NCBI GenBank assembly: GCA_003184365.1
Contig: NKYR01000092.1
Span: forward strand, 62,001-126,000
Length of the DNA stretch: 64,000 nucleotides
Direction of reading: 5' to 3'
Source of the DNA: Evernia prunastri
Lineage: Eukaryota; Ascomycota; Lecanoromycetes; Lecanorales; Parmeliaceae
Shown: piece after piece, positions 1 to 9,876 of the stretch
Numbering within the stretch: position 1 is the stretch's first letter
Layout: every line of letters begins with the position of its first letter
Made by a program: the position numbers and the translations under genes
The notes under the pieces: model-generated
What the model saw: only the letters and a program-made list of their open reading frames with translations
Told to the model about the DNA's origin: nothing
Database searches by the model: none

Positions 1-640
1 AAACATAACAACATTGGCCAGGGAATATGTATGAGGATTGTAATGTCTCATTCAAGCTCTGATCCAGTATTGGTTCTTATTCGTATAACTTATTTGTATG
101 TTTCCCAGAATCAGGAGGTCTCAGATAGCACCCCACTTGAAATATTCCCTGGACGGTGCGCTGAGAACTGATCTAGTATCAGTGCATCTAAGCCGGGTTT
201 GCTTTGGAGCCTATTGCCCCTGTCGTACCCCACAGAAGTACCCCATAGAAGTCTCTGGATTTTCCATCTGGTCGAGCTGGTCAAGCGCTGATAGAAATAG
301 TTGCTGTTGCAAGATAAGGTAAGGTACTTCGCTAAAGGGCCACCTTACGAAATCAGGGTTAGGGCTGCCAATAGGCGTATCTCGGTCTCACCTCGGCTCG
401 CTCGGCTGTTTTGATAAGTCTTGTAAACAACGGGTTACGTCAAACCATTATGGATGCGACGGCAAAAGCAACCAGCTCCTTTTTTCTTTCAATGTTCTGC
501 ATTACTATAACTTCATCTCCTATTGATAGACTTACCTCAGACATCCCGAATACCCTCGACCGACATGTTATTAGAATGAAATACTTACCGGCACTGCCTT
601 GATTTCGCCTACGGCACCGCCTTCCCCAGGTCTCTACAAT
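1..640. other. Intergenic / upstream region of the glycerol-3-phosphate dehydrogenase gene
   Basis: Only short open frames without recognisable protein character lie here. The last ~100 bases are the presumed promoter and 5' UTR of the gene that starts at 641. I see no TATA box that can be assigned with confidence. Confidence 0.5.
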
Positions 641-2974
641 ATGGCAACCCGAAGCCGTCTCTTTCGCCCATTCCTCTACACTGCTGCCGTAGCTGCAGCT
701 GGAGGTGGTATTCTATACGTCTCCTACAGACCGCGAAACATACCGGGCTCAGAGCCAGCACTTGTACCTCCGCCCAAGTACGGGGAAGAGGGGCATCTAG
801 ATCCCCCAAGGTTTCCCTTGGTCAAGACTAGGGAAGAGCAGATCGCGGATTTGAAAAGGAGTGCCGGCGTGATCAGCACATTGGAGAAGGCCAAGGGCGT
901 TCTGGGTAGCTTGACAGGACCAGGCGTCGTGGATCAGAGGATCCCTGAAGCAGAGCCATATGATCTGCTGGTCATTGGCGGTGGGGCTACGGGCACCGGA
1001 ATTGCCCTCGATGCAGCAACCCGTGGGTTGAAGGTTGCGATGGTGGACAGGGATGACTTTGCCAGTGGCACAAGTAGCAAGAGTACGAAATTGGTGCATG
1101 GTGGAGTGAGATACTTGGAGAAAGCTGTGTGGGAGCTTGATTACAACCAGTATGCAAATGAAAACGTGTTGGGGGCGCCGCTGACTTAGATCAGGTACAA
1201 GCTTGTTAAAGAGGCTCTACGTGAGCGCAAGTACTTCTTGGATACTGCACCTCATCTTTCGAGTTGGTTACCCATCATGATCCCCATACAAAAGTGGTGG
1301 CAAGCCCCATACTTTTGGGCTGGCACTAAGTTCTACGACTTCCTTGCTGGATCCGAAGCCATTGAAAGCTCTTATTTCTTGACAAAGAGCAGGGCCATGG
1401 ATGCTTTCCCAATGTTGCGAAAAGATAACCTTTTCGGTGCTCTCGTCTATTACGGTACAGGAAACCTTTGCTAGATTCCGCATATATCGGTGCTGACGTG
1501 TCTAACCAGACGGTGCACATAATGACTCGCGAATGAATGTCTCCTTAGCAATGACAGCAGCGCTTTACGGTTCTACTGTCGTGAATCATCTCGAGGTTAC
1601 TGGCTTGGAAAAAGACGCAAACGGCAAGCTCATTGGAGCTCGAGCAAAAGATTTGGTACAGGAGCGAAACGGACAGAAACCACAAGAGTTCAGCATCAGA
1701 GCTAAGGGTATCATCAACGCCACCGGCCCCTTCACAGACGCAGTACGTAAGATGGACGATGAAAGTGTCCAGGAAATAGTTGCGCCTAGCTCTGGAGTCC
1801 ACGTCATTCTACCTGGTTTCTACAGTCCTTCGAAAATGGGTCTGATTGATCCCTCGACCTCGGATGGAAGAGTCATCTTCTTTCTCCCATGGCAGGGCAA
1901 CACTATTGCTGGGACTACAGACGCACCTACGAATATCACTCAAAATCCAATCGCTGGTGAAGAAGAGATCAACTGGATCCTCTCGGAAATTCGTGGATAC
2001 CTAGCGCCTGACATCAACGTGCGAAGAGGTGATGTACTTGCGGCGTGGTCCGGTATTAGACCTCTCGTCAAAGATCCCAAATCCAAAAATACCGAATCGC
2101 TTGTCCGAAACCACTTGATCACAGTCTCCGACTCCGGCTTATTGACCTGTGCAGGTGGTAAATGGACAACCTACAGGCAAATGGCTGAAGAAACCGTGGA
2201 TGAGGCCCTAAAAATATACGACATAAAAGCCAGTCCCGTGCTTGAAGTCCCGCACATCAGCGGCACCGAAAGGATGGATGACAGCGCGCCGCTAGACGGT
2301 ACTTGCCAAACCCATCAGGTCCGTTTGATCGGCGCCCATGGCTTCTCGAAAACGCTTTTCATCAATCTCATCCAGCATTTTGGCCTCGAAAGCATTGTCG
2401 CTAAACATCTCTGTGAATCATATGGAGACCGTGCGTGGACCGTAGCTGCCTTATCATCACCCACAGAGCAAAGATACCCGGTACGGGGTATCAAGATCTC
2501 CTCGCTATACCCCTTCGTTGACGGCGAGGTTCGCTATGCCGTACGCCACGAGTACGCCCAGACAGCAGTGGATGTTCTTGCGAGACGGACACGGCTAGCT
2601 TTCCTCAACGCTCAAGCAGCACTTGAAGCACTGCCCACTGTCATCGATCTAATGGCGAACGAGTTGAAGTGGGACAGTAAGCGAAAGGACAGGGAGTGGA
2701 AAGATACAGTAAAGTTTTTGGCATCGATGGGCTTGGCAAAGAGCAAGCTCAGTGTCACGAGGAAGGATGTGGAGAGCGGTAAAGCCGGAGAGTATGATGA
2801 GCATGAGCGGAAGCTCTATTCGAGGCATGGTACGTTTCACGAACGAATGATCTCTTGCTGGACTGCCACTGACGAGATGCTCCAGATGCTCCAGCGGATA
2901 TGTTGGAGAGTGATTCCAAATTTTCCTCTGGCGAGAAGCCTATCTTGAAGACAGAAGCCACAGTCAACCGATGA
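641..2974 (+). CDS. GUT2: FAD-dependent glycerol-3-phosphate dehydrogenase, mitochondrial
   Basis: Oxidises sn-glycerol-3-phosphate to dihydroxyacetone phosphate and passes electrons to ubiquinone at the outer face of the inner mitochondrial membrane (family knowledge). The N-terminus has a basic start, then a hydrophobic segment (about residues 11-29), consistent with mitochondrial import and anchoring. The FAD Rossmann motif VIGGGATGTG lies near residues 111-120, followed by the family block DFASGTSSKSTKLVHGG. I place introns at 1150-1194, 1455-1509 and 2830-2876; the first two restore the family sequences DYNQY/KLVKEAL and LVYYD/GAHNDSRMN. The third intron replaces an implausible read-through tail with RHDAPDAP... 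ending in a stop at 2972-2974. Predicted length is 728 aa. I see no C-terminal EF-hand of the animal type. ATG 641 is chosen because the transit-like segment follows it directly. Identity is sure; the last intron is less so. Confidence 0.93.
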
Positions 2975-3807
2975 TCATTACACTGGAGTGTGTTGTATAG
3001 TATAACGAAGAGACCAGGGTTCTTTTTGGATAACCATAGATTGCATTGAACGAGAATCTTGGTTGGTACATTCGGTCACCGCTGCTGAGAGACTCAACGT
3101 GAAGCCTTACAGGAAAGGGAAACCCATTGTACTAACGCCATTAGGAACTGAACCCGATACAACTGAATACCCCCTGCGAACCGTTACCCGTCTTTGAACG
3201 ATGCCAATTCAGCTGCTCAGACCCATCGAACTTGCTTCACTCCCCTCCCCAACAATAAGGACAAGCTTAAGGTAGAGGGTACCAAGCCTCACCCGCTTCC
3301 CCAGCACTTACTTTTTAAAGCCTCATATTTGCTCACTGTTACTTTATCATTCTCACCATCTTATTCGTTGTAAAAATTATGTGGATCCAGCCATCTGATC
3401 CAAGCACCTGGGGCAGTTCATGATAAAGATATTGATCATACCCTCCAAAGATTGCTTGTGTACCTGGCCTCAGCATCTTCATCTTTATACAAAACTTACT
3501 CACTCTACCCACGTTTTCCCTTTTTAAAGTGCGCTTATGAGACTGATATATATATATTGCCCTATCACGCAATATCTGGCAAGAAAGGCATTTTCCCTCG
3601 CAAAAGTCAAAATATAAGCAGCCTCATCTCTGTTCTGAAGTAACTTCTGCAGCTGTTCAACACGCGCGCGACTTAGCTGGCATCATCGACATCTTTTAAC
3701 TTATATGAATTAACAAATATAATCATTATTCAACCACCACGACTTCGCATCCCGAGCGTCACTGTCTACCTGCCCTTGCATCCCAACCGCCAAAAGCTTG
3801 AGCTCAC
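2975..3807. other. Intergenic region, AT/CT-rich, no gene seen
   Basis: Contains the 3' flank of the dehydrogenase gene and the promoter and 5' UTR of the amino acid permease. Pyrimidine-rich runs precede the ATG at 3808. The small open frames have no protein character. Confidence 0.5.
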
Positions 3808-5607
3808 ATGGGCACCTCCCAAGCCCAACTTCCTAGCCTGAGCTCCTCGAACCTCATGGCATCCTCGAGCGCTGAAGACTACGCTTGCATGGTGGCTACT
3901 AAAGAATGCAACGACAGCTACGGCAAAGATGGCGTCGTCGACGCCAACGGCAATGACTCGAATCAAGACCACAACGGAAAGGGCGGCAGTGATCTCGAAG
4001 TCGGTCCTTCGAAGACCAAGTCCTCCATGGGAAAAGATGATCCATTTGGAGACGAGACGAATTCAGGAATCAAGTATAGGAGTATGGCATGGTGGTCAGT
4101 AGAGTCTCCCAAACGTCGCTCATATGAATCAGCTGATTGGAACGTTCACAGGCAGGCAGGACTTAGTATGGAACTCAGGTTCGAAACTATTAAAGGCCAT
4201 CGTTCACTAATTACATCTACAGTCATGATCGCCGAGACCATCTCCCTCGGCATCCTCTCGCTCCCCTCCGTTCTCGCTGCCGTCGGCATCGTACCGTAAG
4301 TTCCATCTCCCAAGAGCCACCGGAGTCCACGACTGACCCTCTCCTCAAGTGGTGTCATCCTGATCCTAGTCCTCAGCATCATCGCAACGTACACCGGCTA
4401 CGTCATCGGCCAGTTCAAGCTCGCCCACCCTCACGTCCACAACATGGCCGACGCGGGGGAAGTCATGGCCGGGCGCGTCGGGCGGGAGATCCTAGGCGGC
4501 GCCCAGATCCTCTTCCTCGTCTTCGTCATGGGCAGCCATATCCTCACCTTCCGCATCATGATGAACACCATCACCTCTCACGGGACTTGCACGATTGTCT
4601 TCAGCATCGTGGGCGCGATCGTATGTTTTGTCTGCACGCTGCCCAGGACTTTGAAAAAGGTTAGCCATATGGCTATTGCGAGTTTCATCTCTATCTTGTT
4701 GGCGGTCATGGTCACGATGATTGGTGTTGGCGTGGAAAGACCGGGCAGTGGGAAAGTGGATATGACGGTGCAATCAAACTTGTACCTAGGCTTTGGAGCC
4801 GTCACCAACATCATCTTCGCCTACGCAGGTAACCCACATCCGACCTCTCGCCAACCTCCCCTCTCTACTAATGCAACCATTCCCCCCCTCCATAGGCCAC
4901 GTCTCGTTCTTCTCCTTCATGTCCGAACTCCACACCCCAGAATCCTACCCGAAAGCCCTCTTCCTCCTCCAAGCGGTCGATACAAGCACCTACCTCATCG
5001 TCGCCCTCGTCATCTACCGCTACGCCGGCCCCGACGTCGCCTCCCCCGCCCTCGGCTCCACCTCCCCCTTGCCGCGCAAAATCGCCTACGGCGTCGCCAT
5101 CCCCACCATCGTCGTCGCCGGCGTCATCTACGGCAACGTCGCCGCCAAGTACGTCTACGTCCGCTGCTTCCGCGGCACGGACCGCATGCGCCGCGAGGGC
5201 TGGAGCGGCTTCGGCCTCTGGGCGCTCATCGTGCTGGCGCTCTGGACCGTCGCCTGGCTCGTTGCCGAGGCGGTGCCCGTGTTCAACGACTTGCTCTCGC
5301 TCGCCAGCAGGCTGTTCGCGAGCTGGTTCACGTACGGTCTCAGCGGGGTGTTTTGGCTCTATTTGAACCATGGGCGCTACGCGGCGTCCAAGAGGAAGAT
5401 CTTCCTGACCGCCGTCAATGTGGGCTGTGTCGTTCTCGGGGCTTTTGTTGTGAGTTTCTCACCCCCTCGTCTTGATTTCCGGCAATTAAGGGCTTGGCTG
5501 ACTGTGTCTCGCAGTGTGGATTGGGGCTTTACGCGTCGGGGACTGCGATCCACAAGAATGCTACGCGTTCGAATGGGAGCTTCTCGTGCGCGGATAGTTC
5601 GTCTTGA
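3808..5607 (+). CDS. Mtr-type neutral amino acid permease (Aa_trans family)
   Basis: Integral plasma-membrane amino acid transporter of the Aa_trans (amino acid/auxin permease) family, closest in my recollection to the Neurospora 'N' system protein Mtr. A hydrophilic N-terminus of about 95 residues precedes the family core, including MIAETISLGILSLPSVLAA, the ATYTGYVIGQFKL block, VTNIIFAYAGHVSFFSF and IYRYAGPDVASPALGST; about eleven hydrophobic segments follow from residue ~105 to ~480. Introns by phase: 4095-4151, 4166-4222, 4296-4349, 4829-4895 and 5450-5514. This leaves a 14-nt exon (4152-4165) that is needed to give WWQAGLIMIAET. The predicted protein is 499 aa and ends at a TGA at 5605-5607. 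The region from 4800 on is very GC-rich, with C-ended codons, unlike the first exon. Confidence 0.92.
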
Positions 5608-5972
5608 TGGTTTTGCATATGGATTTCATCGAAGAAAGGGCTCTGCATGTCGTGTGATTATGCTTGGGTATTCGAGCGCGGTGTTGAGGCTCCGCCACGA
5701 AGGTATGATTTCATAGGGATATGGTATGCCACAGGGGCAGGGGCGCTTTTGTGTTCAGATAGTCCCCATTATGCATACGCAAATGTCTAGACGTTGAGTC
5801 TCGGTTCATCTTTGAAGCGTGGAAGATTCAAAGCAGGCCTGCTTCTTCCGTCCATAACGTTCCTTTGCGGCGCTCACTGCCGTAGCAGATGTAGATCTCT
5901 CTAGACCCGCTGCAATCCCGAAGGTGTTCCTTCCTCTTCTTACTCTTGCTATCCTCCATAGCTCAGGCATCC
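5608..5972. other. Short intergenic region between convergent genes
   Basis: 3' flanks of the permease (+) and of paralog A (-). No gene or structured element recognised. Confidence 0.4.
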
Positions 5973-7043
5973 TCAAAGCGCAGGTCTCCCTCCCGATAGC
6001 TTTCCACTGGCCCTGCGGTATCGGATACGCCGGGGCATACCTCGTACTTTCCTTTTGAAGACACGAGCCTTCAATCCCTCCCCGACGTCTCGCAATAACT
6101 CCCATGTCATCTTGCGGTCCGCGGCCAACGCCGCCAAGATCAGTTCTTTGAACCCGCCCGACGCGAGAAAGCGTCGCATGAGCGTTGTGACGGGCTTCGT
6201 GTCAGGTTGCGTTTTGGTCGGAGAAGAGGCGGGTGGGGTCTGAGGGGCGGGTGCTGTTGCTTTGCTGGTGTGGGAAGGCTCGCTCTTCGAGTTTGTGGGA
6301 GGCTCGTGCTGGGTATGGGCGCCGGGGTTAGATCTCCTACATGGTGTGGCACGTGGTATGGATCCGTTGTCGGTCGCTGTGGCTTTGCTTTCGGGTTGAT
6401 GCGTTTCGGTTGCCTTTTCGCGAGGAACTTGAGTCGTCGCCTCCAGCGGAGGTGCTTCTACCGGCGTGGGAACCTCCATGGCGAACGTTCCGGCAACGAC
6501 GGCGAAGCTCTCGGGCGTGAGCTGGTTCGCGTCCCGACCGCGATGCTCCAGCATGCTCAGGGGCACGGTGTACCGTCGCCGGATGCTGAGGTAGCCCGCT
6601 TTCTGCAGCCGTCGGTCGTGCATCAGGTGCAGTTGGGGGTAGACGAAGGGACACGGCGGCGCTGTGGGGTGGATGGCGAGGTAGAATTGAGGGTTGTATT
6701 GGTGCTGATACGTGTGTCTGCGGTCGTCGAGGTCGCGGCCTTTGAGGGTGGTTAACTGAGATTTTTTCGCGTGAGGGTCGTTAGCTATCCAGGCTTGCGA
6801 GATGGGAGCGGGTGTTTGGGGATGATGGATGATGCTCACGAGACATACGGCGACGTCGGTTGTTCCTTCTAGTGTGTGTAGGACCATGACTGGGTGGCCT
6901 AGTACTCCGCGCTCGATACCGTTGACTGTCTCTGGTAGATCGTGGTCCACTGGATCGCCGTCTGAGTCTTCGGAGTCGAGGTCTTTGAATGGATCTGTCA
7001 GCCAGAATATACGGCCTTGAGCAATCGAGCTGGGTGTGATCAT
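5973..7043 (-). CDS. Unknown protein, tandem paralog A
   Basis: I do not recognise the family. The frame runs on upstream to a GTG codon at 7073, but the first ATG is at 7043, giving MITPSSIAQGRIFWLTDPF. The N-terminal half (about 170 residues) aligns by eye with the neighbouring minus-strand gene: HPVMVLHTLEGTTD matches HPVLVLQNDETSN, FYLAIHPTAPP matches SYLAIWPKHPP, and GYLSIRRRYTVPLSMLEH matches GYINVRREHLVHQSMLQP. A Pro/Thr/Lys-rich linker follows, then a basic C-terminal segment. A likely intron at 6756-6839 (84 bp, GTGAGC donor, CTAAC branch, CTCAG acceptor) sits exactly where the paralog has one. It has a length divisible by three and no stop, so the frame is also open unspliced. Spliced length is 328 aa. 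No catalytic motif is visible. Confidence 0.72.
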   Translation of the reverse strand: MITPSSIAQGRIFWLTDPFKDLDSEDSDGDPVDHDLPETVNGIERGVLGHPVMVLHTLEGTTDVAVCLVSIIHHPQTPAPISQAWIANDPHAKKSQLTTLKGRDLDDRRHTYQHQYNPQFYLAIHPTAPPCPFVYPQLHLMHDRRLQKAGYLSIRRRYTVPLSMLEHRGRDANQLTPESFAVVAGTFAMEVPTPVEAPPLEATTQVPREKATETHQPESKATATDNGSIPRATPCRRSNPGAHTQHEPPTNSKSEPSHTSKATAPAPQTPPASSPTKTQPDTKPVTTLMRRFLASGGFKELILAALAADRKMTWELLRDVGEGLKARVFKRKVRGMPRRIRYRRASGKLSGGRPAL

Positions 7044-7503
7044 GATTGTCTCTACACGGCTGTCTATCAACACTGGATCGTGACGGTCGGGATAGATGGG
7101 TGCTTGTGGATGAAGTGTTGGATGAAATTAAAGCTGAGGTTCCGAAGTGAAGTTTGAGTAAGTCATCTGCATAAGAAGGCAAGATTAAAGGCAAGTGAAA
7201 ATAGTCAAGTAGTGAATGTTTCGTCGGTAATCGATAAGCTAAATTATTCGACAGCGATCTTTGCTTGTAGATAATCATGAACCTCTCCCAGGTAAATTAA
7301 TGCATATGAAAGCAACAAAATCGTCCAGCGAAGAGTTCCTGGCTTGAGCCTCAAGCTCCCCCGCTCCTTCCCCCGTCACTCAGGTCCGAAAATCAAAGCA
7401 CAACTTCTTTTTGTCCACACAACCCCAAGCCAGAAGACTAGCGTGTAGATCTTCCCCACCAAGGAGGTTTAGGAGTGCTTTCCCAATAACCCTGTCAACA
7501 GCT

Positions 7504-7821
7504 TCAATCAACGTCCCTCCTAACAAACGATCGCCGCAAGGCCGCGACTGTGTCTCCAAGTATCCCGAGTCCAGTTGCAATCAACTTGCCAGCCTCTCGA
7601 AACATAGTCTCGAAGGATCTTCTAGCAATAGACCATCCTATCCATGCTGGATCTGCCCTTTCTATTGCCGAGCGTATAGCATAGGTAGCAGTAGCTATCA
7701 GAACCATGAGTGCGAGACGCTTTATTACGTTGAATGAAGCTTTGGTTCCAGATTTTACCCTCAAGGCTTTTGTAGCTGTTTTACCGAATGGAGGTTGAGG
7801 GTCAGGTTTGTCAAGCCCAGG
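7504..7821 (-). pseudogene. In-frame 3' extension of paralog B beyond its TAG
   Basis: After the TAG at 7824-7822 the same frame stays open for 105 codons to a stop at 7506-7504. The encoded segment has protein character, with a hydrophobic stretch around LALMVLIATATYA and a helical tail that loosely resembles the end of paralog A (ADP..W..A.R.F..MFREAG against ADRKMTWELLRDVGEGLKA). Three explanations fit: a nonsense mutation in a decaying gene, stop readthrough, or a 3n-length intron removing the TAG (GTAGCC donor right at the stop; the only in-phase acceptor I find is a weak TTGAG near 7760). The sequence alone does not decide. It is listed separately so that it is not lost. Confidence 0.4.
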
Positions 7822-8616
7822 CTACCAGTCTGATCTAGGTTTGCTTGGCGGTAGTGAGCTCCTCTCCGCCTTCAGTCTCCTTATATCCACGTCGAGCTTA
7901 GCAGTCTTGGCGGTGATGTAGTACTGGCTGTGGTCAGAGCCCAACAACCCTTCTTTCACAGCCGATAACGCCAGTAGGTCCGAATCGAGCTTCGCAGCTT
8001 TGAGAGCCGAGTCCTTTGCTCTGGACACGGCTACTTTCCTTGCAAAGTTTTCGGCGTCGAGCTTAGCGAGTCGTATTGAGTAGTAGATTTTATCAAGCTT
8101 TGCGATGACGACTGCGAAGCTCTTCTGCGTCAGACGGTAATGATTCGTAGGCTCTTCCCAGTCGTAAGGCTGCAGCATGCTCTGATGTACGAGGTGCTCT
8201 CTGCGTACGTTGATATAGCCCGGTCTGCGGAGGACGGTGTCTCCCTGGAGGTTTAATTGAGGCTGGCCAGAGAATGGGGGATGTTTTGGCCATATGGCAA
8301 GGTAGGATCGACAGTCTGACCATGAGAACCGATCCTCTGCGTTGCAGTCGTTGAGTGTATTCAGCTAGCTCAAGAACGAGGTCAGCACCGAGTTTCATCG
8401 CTGCTAGGCGAACGAGACACTGACGATGCATATGGTGGCCTCATTACTTGTTTCGTCGTTCTGAAGGACTAGGACTGGGTGCCAGAATAGTGAAAGTTCA
8501 AGGTCGTATTTGTCGAGATAGTGCCTATGTATGTCTCTGATTCGCTTGAGGAACAGGATGCAACCTTCCAGACCTCGCGGAGTGAGGACGGAGGGATGTC
8601 GTGGTGGTCTAGACAT
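7822..8616 (-). CDS. Unknown protein, tandem paralog B with AKLD repeats
   Basis: Diverged paralog of the gene at 5973-7043. It begins MSRPPRHPSVLTPRGLEG and shares with paralog A the HPVLVLQ, SYLAIWPKHPP and GYINVRREHLVHQSML blocks. Intron 8365-8424 (GTCAGT donor, GCTGAC branch, GCTAG acceptor) joins EATICI to LNTLNDC at the same alignment position as in paralog A. From about residue 130 the protein becomes a charged helical segment with four copies of (A/L)KLD (IAKLDK, LAKLDA, AAKLDS, TAKLDV), likely a coiled coil; paralog A has a Pro-rich linker there instead. Predicted length is 244 aa to the TAG at 7822-7824, but the frame continues open to 7504 after that stop (see the separate entry). 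Function unknown. Confidence 0.68.
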
Positions 8617-9876
8617 TCTGCATCATCGCGCTTCCGTTCCCAACCTTTACGGGGTTGGTGATGCGAGTGAGATGGAGATGGTGATGACGTGCACAGGAAC
8701 TGGACGGCATTGATGAAATTCTTCAACTCTTCTCAAAGCTTAAAGTTCGACAGCCAGCTTTACGACTTCACTCAGAATCATTTGCATTGTACAGTTTTTA
8801 GCAAAAGCTGTCTTGCCAATAAAGATGCCCAGATAGATGCGATGCAAGTCCTACCGCCACCGTATACCTCCACCGCCATTGCCTCTATCAGGTCAAATAG
8901 AGGACCGTCGGAAGTGTGATGGAGCTTGATTTCCAGCCTGGAGGAACGGCCTAAAATAGAATTTAGTGAAGGTGAGAAGTCGATACACTCATAGCGACCT
9001 ATCCACTGGCCCAAAGTCTTGTTTCAAGGACATTCGCCCGAAAGCGACCTTGCACGACAATGCCACCTTCGTGCTATGGGCTTATAAGTCATGCTCAGCG
9101 ATGAGATTATCCCTGCTTTCCTGGCCAAGCGTTCCATTTATTGTTCGCATTCACCCACTATCCAAAACCTGACTGGCCAACCCTCGCCCGTAAGACCAAG
9201 CCATACTCTAAATCACAGCAACTAAGTTTAAATACAAGTTGTTGCACATACGTCAAAATAGCGCCTCCGGTCAAGCAAGGTAAGCATTAAGCAAATACCA
9301 GTCAAGCTAAATCAACCGAGCGAAGCCGGAGTTTTCAACTATTGATGCTGGGACCAAGCTGAGAGCCAGATAAGACTCGCTTCTCCAGACTTGATGGTGG
9401 CTAGTAGAAGCATCCAAGAGTTTGACGGCCGGAGGATATTGCGGATAGACTAAAGCTCTTTATACAATCACTTCGCTCTGATGAACGGGCGAGTTGGCTT
9501 GTATCAGTCCCTGAACGGTCGAGACTGTGGCTGAGCCTGCCTTTCCAGGTGTTGTGCGCTAAGCAAAATTCTGCAGTCCGAGACTAGGCCGGAGGTTGTC
9601 GCTATCGTTAAGGCCTTCATAAGGAAGAGGATGAAAGACAAATGTTCCGCTCCAAAGTACTTTGGGATGAAGGCGTCAAGGGCGTTAAAGGCGGCTAGAT
9701 CGGAAGAACCTCGGGAGACGACAAGTACTATGCCAAGATGGCCTTTCGAGCCTTTCACTTTCTCGAGCAAAGCAACAGCAACTGTAGTGCCTCCGCAAAC
9801 GCCCATGAAAGCACCTTATTTGGTGAAGTTGCTTGACAAACAGCCGTGAACCTACAACTCCACCGGGACCGAGACC
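8617..9876. other. Intergenic region between paralog B and the F-box-type gene
   Basis: A 1.26 kb divergent promoter region. One minus-strand open frame (9504-9806, ATG start, 100 codons) has a somewhat hydrophobic composition but no recognisable motif, so I do not call it. Nothing else is supported. Confidence 0.45.

Noticed and set aside
4868..5371. Minus-strand frame of 167 codons inside the permease gene
   Set aside because: Antisense shadow of C-ended codons; its Gly/Asp/Glu-rich sequence has no protein character.
9504..9806. Minus-strand frame of 100 codons with an ATG and some hydrophobic segments
   Set aside because: No motif, no intron signal and no similarity I recognise; it could be a chance frame in the promoter region of the F-box-type gene.
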